Source of the DNA: Candidatus Binatia bacterium
GTDB taxonomy: Bacteria; Desulfobacterota; Binatia; HRBIN30; BPIQ01
NCBI GenBank assembly: GCA_026004195.1
Contig: BPIQ01000001.1
Location: 1,602,311-1,666,310 of the forward strand
Reading direction: 5' to 3'
DNA length: 64,000 nucleotides
This document shows positions 60,023 to 64,000 of this stretch, in pieces. Made by a program: the position numbers and the translations under genes. The number at the start of each line of letters is the position of its first letter. The first letter of the stretch is position 1. The notes beneath the pieces were generated by a model that was not told the DNA's origin, did not search any database, and was given only the letters and a program-made list of their open reading frames with translations.

Positions 60023-60928
60023 ATGCGGCTCGTGGGCATCGACCTCGGCGGGACGAAAATCGAGGGGATCGTTCTCGAAGAGGACGGAAGCGAAGTCTTC
60101 CGGAAAAGAATCCCCACGGAAAGCCGGTACGGCTACGAGCACGTCTGCGAGCGAATCCGCACGCTCTTCGAAGAACTCGCGCGACACGCACCGGGTCTTC
60201 GCCGGGTAGGAGTCGGGACGCCGGGGTCCACCTCGGCGCGCACGGGGCTTCTCAAGAACTCGAACACCACGTGCCTGAACGGCCGACCGCTGCGGACCGA
60301 CCTCGAAAGGCGGCTCGGCGTCGAGGTTCTCCTCGAGAACGACGCGAACTGTTTCGCGCTGGCCGAAGCGCTTCTCGGTGCCGGGCGTGGGGCGGACGTC
60401 GTCTTCGGCGTGATCCTTGGCACCGGCGTCGGAGGTGGCATCGTCTGGCGAGGTAGGATCTGGCCGGGCCACCAACACGTAGCCGGCGAGTGGGGACACC
60501 ACCGGATCTCCGACGACGGACCTCTTTGCTATTGCGGCCATCGCGGCTGCGTCGAGACGTTCCTTTCCGGACCCGCCTTCGAGAAGCGCTACGCCGAGCG
60601 AAGCGGCGAACGGCTCGACCTCCCCGAGATCGTGGCCCGGGCCCGTTCGGGCGACCGGGATGCCGAAGCCGTGCTCGAGGAGTATCTCCGGACCTTCGGG
60701 CGGGCGCTGGCCAACGTGGTCAACATCCTGGACCCCGACTGCATCGTGCTGGGTGGTGGCGTCTCCAACGTGGAAGAACTCTACACGCGTGGTGTGGAGG
60801 AAGTTCGAAGGTACGTGTTCAACGACGAGTTCCGCACACCCGTCGTACGGCACGCCCTCGGAGACTCGGCCGGCGTGATCGGGGCGGCGCTTCTCGCCGG
60901 TGACGAGGCGAAGCTCCGCTGTCGATGA
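60023..60928 (+). CDS. ROK-family sugar kinase (glucokinase-like)
   Basis: 301 residues from ATG 60023. Phosphate loop GIDLGGTKIEGIVL at 5-18, the ROK signature with catalytic Asp in LLENDANCFALAEALLGAG near 110, ILGTGVGGGIV, and the zinc site PLCYCGHRGCVETFLSG near 170-186. The EWGHH-type His/Glu sugar ligands are present. Phosphorylates glucose, fructose, N-acetylmannosamine or similar; mostly glucose in bacteria with this motif set. Single gene. Starts 99 bp after the PfpI relic. Confidence 0.9.
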   Translation: MRLVGIDLGGTKIEGIVLEEDGSEVFRKRIPTESRYGYEHVCERIRTLFEELARHAPGLRRVGVGTPGSTSARTGLLKNSNTTCLNGRPLRTDLERRLGVEVLLENDANCFALAEALLGAGRGADVVFGVILGTGVGGGIVWRGRIWPGHQHVAGEWGHHRISDDGPLCYCGHRGCVETFLSGPAFEKRYAERSGERLDLPEIVARARSGDRDAEAVLEEYLRTFGRALANVVNILDPDCIVLGGGVSNVEELYTRGVEEVRRYVFNDEFRTPVVRHALGDSAGVIGAALLAGDEAKLRCR

Positions 60929-61362
60929 GGAAGGCTTCGGTTCCTCTTCCGCGTCCGCGAATCGGGCGCCGGGCGCGCGCCCGTGCACGTGCGCGGCGGG
61001 TCCCACGAAGGACCGCGCCGCCACGGGACCACGGACGCAGGAAAAATTCCGGCCCGCGTCGTCCGGGCCCCCGATTTCCTCGGATTTTTTCGCGCGCCAT
61101 TCGGGCCGCGCAGGGATCCTCCCGACCCGTGGAAGACGGGAAAAATGCCGCCCGCGCGATCGGGCCTGTCGATTTTTGCGGGGCTTTTTCGTGTGGAAGT
61201 GGGCGAACCGGCGATTCTTTCACGAACCCGCGGCTCTACGATCGGCGGCGCAAGCCGACGTTTCGACAGTGCAAGCCCGCGTCTTTTCGTTCCGTCCCTG
61301 GCTTCGCCCTCCCCAAGCGCGCCAGAGGTGGGGCGCGCGTGTGGTCCGCGCGCAAGCGCAGC
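60929..61362. other. 434-bp gene-poor stretch
   Basis: Lies between the convergent ends of the ROK and LpoA-like genes. Frames are open on the plus strand but read as R/P/G-rich low-complexity text without a family. Runs of A and T (about 61047-61090 and 61140-61190) stand out against the GC-rich background and a small G/C stem with a T run near 61155-61185 could end transcription, but it is too weak to call. Confidence 0.5.
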
Positions 61363-63123
61363 TCAGCGAAATTCGGCGGTTCGCTCGAAAGCAACCGGGG
61401 CCGCTTCTTCGAGGCGCCCCCTGGCGAGGCGGATGACCATCGGCTCCGCGGAGACGACCGGCGGCGGGGGCGCTTCGGCGAGCCAGTTTTGCATTTCGGC
61501 GCGGGAGTGAACGCCCCGAGCCAGGCCGGACGCAGCCAGGTTGGCGGCAGCGTAAGCTTCGGCCTCGAGCCGCCCGGGTCTCGTGCCGCCCTCGGACTGG
61601 AACTTTTCCACGAACTCGCTCACCTCGGGGAGCGGGCGTTCGGCGTAGAAGCGGTCGACGAAAAACGCTCGGAGCCACGGGAAGTCGGCCGGCAGCTCGG
61701 GGCGGTTCCAGGCCTGGACGCCGAGAACGATCACGTCCGGAAACTTCGTGTTGATGGCCATGGCGAGAGTCGCCACGTCGGGCGACGAATCGGGAAGGAA
61801 GACGGCCTCGACGAGCCGATCCGGACGGCGCCAGCGTTTGAGCTGCGCGAGTTCTTCTTGCCAGCCGCCCGCCCCGTCGGTGTACACCGACTCTCCCACG
61901 AGAACGCCCCCCCGCCGGGTGATTTCTTTTCGGAAAAGCTCCGCGTATTGCCGCGCATCCGGCGTATCCGGACGCAGAGTCCCGAAATGGCGCACGCGGA
62001 CCCGGTCGAGAGCGTAGTCCGCCAGTGTCGCGACTTCCTCTTCTTTCGAGAGGCCGAGCCGGTAGATGTAGCCCGACGCCTCCACTTCGCGGTCCGAGAG
62101 GAGGAACACCGCGACCGGCGTCGCGCGAGCCAGCGCGACGAAGGCGTCTTCGAGATCACGGCCGGGATACGCGATGACGGCGACGATTTCCGGGTCGCGG
62201 GACACGGTGCGCCACACGTCGCGCAGCGCCGTTTCCGACCGTCCCGTGTCGAGCGCGACGAGCCGTTCGGTTTCCTCTCCGAATCCGAGCTTGGCCGCCG
62301 TCCAGAGCCGTTGCGTCGTGGCGGCCTCGGGCCCGCTCTGCGGGGCGAGAAAAGCCACCTTGCCCGCGCGAGCGATCCGCTCCGCCTTCTTTTCCAGCTC
62401 GCTCCGCCGGGAGGGTGCGGCTGCGGCCGTACGCGGCCTCCGGCTCCGGTCGCTGCCGAGCCAGGCCGCGAGCACCCCGCGCTCTTCTTGCGTTTCGGGT
62501 GCCGTGGCGAGCTCTTCTTCTCGCGGCTCCGGTAGCCGCTCGAGCTCTTCGAGAGCGCTTCCCCCTTTGGCGACGATCGCTTCGCTCACCAGCCGGAGAA
62601 CCGCCGGTTCGTGAACGACGCGCGCCACGTCCTCGGCTTCCTCGAGCGATATCTCGCCGAGCACTTCCTGGATCCTTTTCTGAAGCTTCTGGCGGTCCAG
62701 AGGGCCGGCGATACGCCACGCCCGATCCCAGTCCCGCACGGCCGCGACCGGGTTCCCGAGCGCGCGCTCGAGGTCCCCCCGGAGAGCCAGCGTCTGGACC
62801 GTGCGGTAGCCCGGTTGCGCGAGTTCGAGTTCCTCGAGTGCAGCCAGGCCGTCCGCATAGCGGCCGAGCCTGTAATATGCCAGCGCCAGCATGTAGTAGG
62901 CTCGCGGAACGTACGGCTGCCCTTCGGGACCGGGGTCCGAAAGGAAGACCCGGTAAGCGTCGATCGCTTGCTGGTAGTAGCCCTGCCGAATGGCTCTCTC
63001 GGCCGTGTAGTAAAGCGGCGCCGGTCCGGGGGGCTTCCTGGGGGCACAGCCGAGCGCGAAGACGACCCAGACAAGACCAAGGAGAAAGACAAAACCCCCG
63101 GGAAAGTACGCGCGGCGGGCCAT
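61363..63123 (-). CDS. LpoA-like penicillin-binding protein activator lipoprotein
   Basis: 586 residues from ATG 63123. Lipobox VFALGC near residue 26. TPR-like repeats at about 35-150 (AIRQGYYQQAIDAYRVFLSD, PRAYYMLALAYYRLGRYADGLAALEEL), then a helical linker and a type 1 periplasmic-binding fold at about 250-560 with VAFLAPQSGPEAATTQRLW and AVIAYPGRDLEDAFVALARATPVAVFLLSDREV. LpoA stimulates PBP1A in gammaproteobacteria from the outer membrane; this architecture supports that role but a ligand-binding sensor is possible. The upstream 660 bp are filled by hairpin repeats. Confidence 0.85.
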   Translation of the reverse strand: MARRAYFPGGFVFLLGLVWVVFALGCAPRKPPGPAPLYYTAERAIRQGYYQQAIDAYRVFLSDPGPEGQPYVPRAYYMLALAYYRLGRYADGLAALEELELAQPGYRTVQTLALRGDLERALGNPVAAVRDWDRAWRIAGPLDRQKLQKRIQEVLGEISLEEAEDVARVVHEPAVLRLVSEAIVAKGGSALEELERLPEPREEELATAPETQEERGVLAAWLGSDRSRRPRTAAAAPSRRSELEKKAERIARAGKVAFLAPQSGPEAATTQRLWTAAKLGFGEETERLVALDTGRSETALRDVWRTVSRDPEIVAVIAYPGRDLEDAFVALARATPVAVFLLSDREVEASGYIYRLGLSKEEEVATLADYALDRVRVRHFGTLRPDTPDARQYAELFRKEITRRGGVLVGESVYTDGAGGWQEELAQLKRWRRPDRLVEAVFLPDSSPDVATLAMAINTKFPDVIVLGVQAWNRPELPADFPWLRAFFVDRFYAERPLPEVSEFVEKFQSEGGTRPGRLEAEAYAAANLAASGLARGVHSRAEMQNWLAEAPPPPVVSAEPMVIRLARGRLEEAAPVAFERTAEFR

Positions 63124-63210
63124 AGAACCTTTATCGGAGACGGTGCGGCGAAGTGTCAAGCGGTTTCTGGCCCGTGCCCCGCATGGCGTTCGATGCACCG
63201 CGCGCGCCTC

Positions 63211-63612
63211 GGAGGGACGCGCTCCGTCGCGTCCGGGGGGATGCGCAATCCACGCGGCCGTTTGCGTTCGAGCACCGACGTTCGCGCCATGCGCGAACGC
63301 GGCCACCCGGAGGGACGCGCTCCGTCGCGTCCGGGGGTGGTGGGGCGGACGCGCCACGTACGAACAAGGACCCGACAGAGTGGGTCCCTCCGATTGCGTG
63401 CCGGGGGCGGGCGCCGTGCCACGCATGAACACGCACCCACGCGGAGGGACGCGCTCCGTCGCGTCCGCGGGTGGGGGGATCATGTCCACGCGGGGGCGGA
63501 CGGAGGTGCCATGCACGACCAAGGACCCGACAGAGCGGGTCCCTCCGATCGCGTCCCGGGGGCGGGCGCCGTGCCACGCATGAACACGCACCCACCCGGA
63601 GGGACGCGGGGT
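63211..63612. repeat. Alternating array of dispersed hairpin elements
   Basis: Type A hairpins on the plus strand at 63211, 63309, 63443 and 63598 (truncated), with type B hairpins on the minus strand at 63368 and 63523 between them. Two A-to-B-to-A modules share not only the hairpins but also the spacer text (63392-63440 closely matches 63547-63595, offset 155), so a unit has been duplicated. The rest of 63124-63785, the gap after the LpoA-like gene, shows no gene. Confidence 0.88.
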
Positions 63613-63785
63613 TGTGAACAAATTCGGGTCTTGGCGAAAGGCCAGCGAAGCAGGAGCTCGCCGGGGTCGGTCGGAGGAAAAAAGAGAAGGCTGGCGGCCT
63701 CCGGGGTTCCCACCGAGCCCCGGCTTGCCACCTCCTTCCAGTCTTTTCGTCTTCGGTTTCGGCCCTCTCTCGCGCCTACGACGCC

Positions 63786-64000
63786 TTAGCTTCCGCCCGC
63801 GGCCGCAAGAAGGGCGAACCACCGCAGCAGGTTGTAGGTGATCACGTTCAGCAACACGATGCACCGCACCTTCGTTCTCCCCCGTAAGACGATCTTCCCG
63901 AGCGTCCTCCAGCGCTTGAGGTCCGCGTGCACCCGCTCGCTCACCCGAGCCCGCACGCCGTAGATCGCCCGCCCCTCCGGTGTCCTCATCCTCTCTTTGA
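63786..64000 (-). mobile_element. DDE transposase C-terminus (IS1182/IS5-type), runs off window
   Basis: The frame is open from base 64000 to a stop at 63786, at least 71 codons. KERMRTPEGRAIYGVRARV, ERVHADLKRWRTLG, IVLRGRTKVRCIVLLNVITYNLLRWF match the C-terminal part of DDE transposases in which a glutamate, lost or shifted here, precedes the LRG...N segment. An in-frame ATG at 63989 is internal. The N-terminal catalytic part and any terminal inverted repeat lie outside the window, so completeness cannot be judged. Confidence 0.72.

Noticed and set aside
61047-61190. Rho-independent terminator after the ROK kinase gene
   Set aside because: Possible G/C stem of five pairs is separated from the T run by about eight bases, too weak for a call.
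63211-63612. CRISPR-like regularly spaced repeats
   Set aside because: Repeats alternate in orientation, spacers (about 60-155 bp) are themselves partly repeated, and no cas genes are present; better explained as REP/BIME-type hairpins.

Overview
The window is high-GC, tightly packed bacterial DNA with about 55 protein genes, many overlapping at ATGA or GTGA junctions. I see no rRNA, tRNA or CRISPR array and no convincing Rho-independent terminator. The cell is Gram-negative: an LPS-type heptosyltransferase, LolC/D/E-like and Mla/Pqi envelope transporters, an HpnN-like RND exporter, several lipoproteins and an outer-membrane barrel all imply two membranes. The mix of acyl-CoA chemistry, an F420-type LLM oxidoreductase, a haloalkane dehalogenase, LuxC/LuxE acyl reductases and threonine-rich secreted metalloproteases fits uncultured deltaproteobacterial lineages such as Binatota or Myxococcota. 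Placement below 'high-GC Gram-negative' is inference.

Layout. 1-3480 (minus): a secreted matrixin protease with a TPT-type linker and at least four fucolectin-like domains encoded by near-identical 486-bp tandem repeats; it runs off the window start and carries a frameshift in the last unit. 3.5-4.3 kb: remains of a VapBC pair. 4.4-8.6 kb: MltD-like transglycosylase, heptosyltransferase, hotdog thioesterase, FAH-family enzyme. 8.6-12.0 kb (minus): phosphotransferase, DUF6285, MoxR ATPase, VWA/CoxE. 12.3-17.3 kb: YeiH-like transporter, small membrane protein, galactokinase, copper-radical oxidase. 17.4-21.4 kb: ketopantoate reductase-like enzyme, JAMM peptidase, LuxE, a RelBE module between two 92-bp direct repeats, and a secreted DUF4412-like protein. 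21.5-26.9 kb (minus): a five-gene envelope export operon. 27-34.3 kb: purC, LuxC, class III aminotransferase, ABC1 kinase, methyltransferase, ProA-like dehydrogenase. 34.5-35.1 kb: a small ORF plus a frameshifted nucleotidyltransferase. 35.3-43.2 kb: PF09818 ATPase, HpnN-like RND, histidine kinase, isoaspartyl peptidase, PlsC, H1-like protein. 43.2-52.6 kb: MutS2, cyclase, DUF1573 lipoprotein, PfkB kinase, IF-1, zinc-ribbon ORF, GH43-like lipoprotein, CYTH protein, PfkA, haloalkane dehalogenase. 52.7-57.6 kb: MlaE, MlaD, PqiC, a hydrolase lipoprotein and an LLM oxidoreductase. 57.8-63.1 kb: two tandem secreted paralogues, histidine phosphatase, a PfpI/DJ-1 relic, ROK kinase and an LpoA-like lipoprotein. 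The end holds dispersed palindromes and the C-terminus of a DDE transposase.

The least ordinary signals are (i) a dispersed hairpin family whose two variants carry a compensatory stem change and often lie in opposite orientations, (ii) the RelBE insertion between exact-looking 92-bp copies of the luxE 3' end, (iii) a LuxE/LuxC/aminotransferase set that could make amines from acyl groups, (iv) the tandem lectin array, and (v) a cluster of decayed genes (VapBC, nucleotidyltransferase, PfpI) in which the former reading frames can still be followed.
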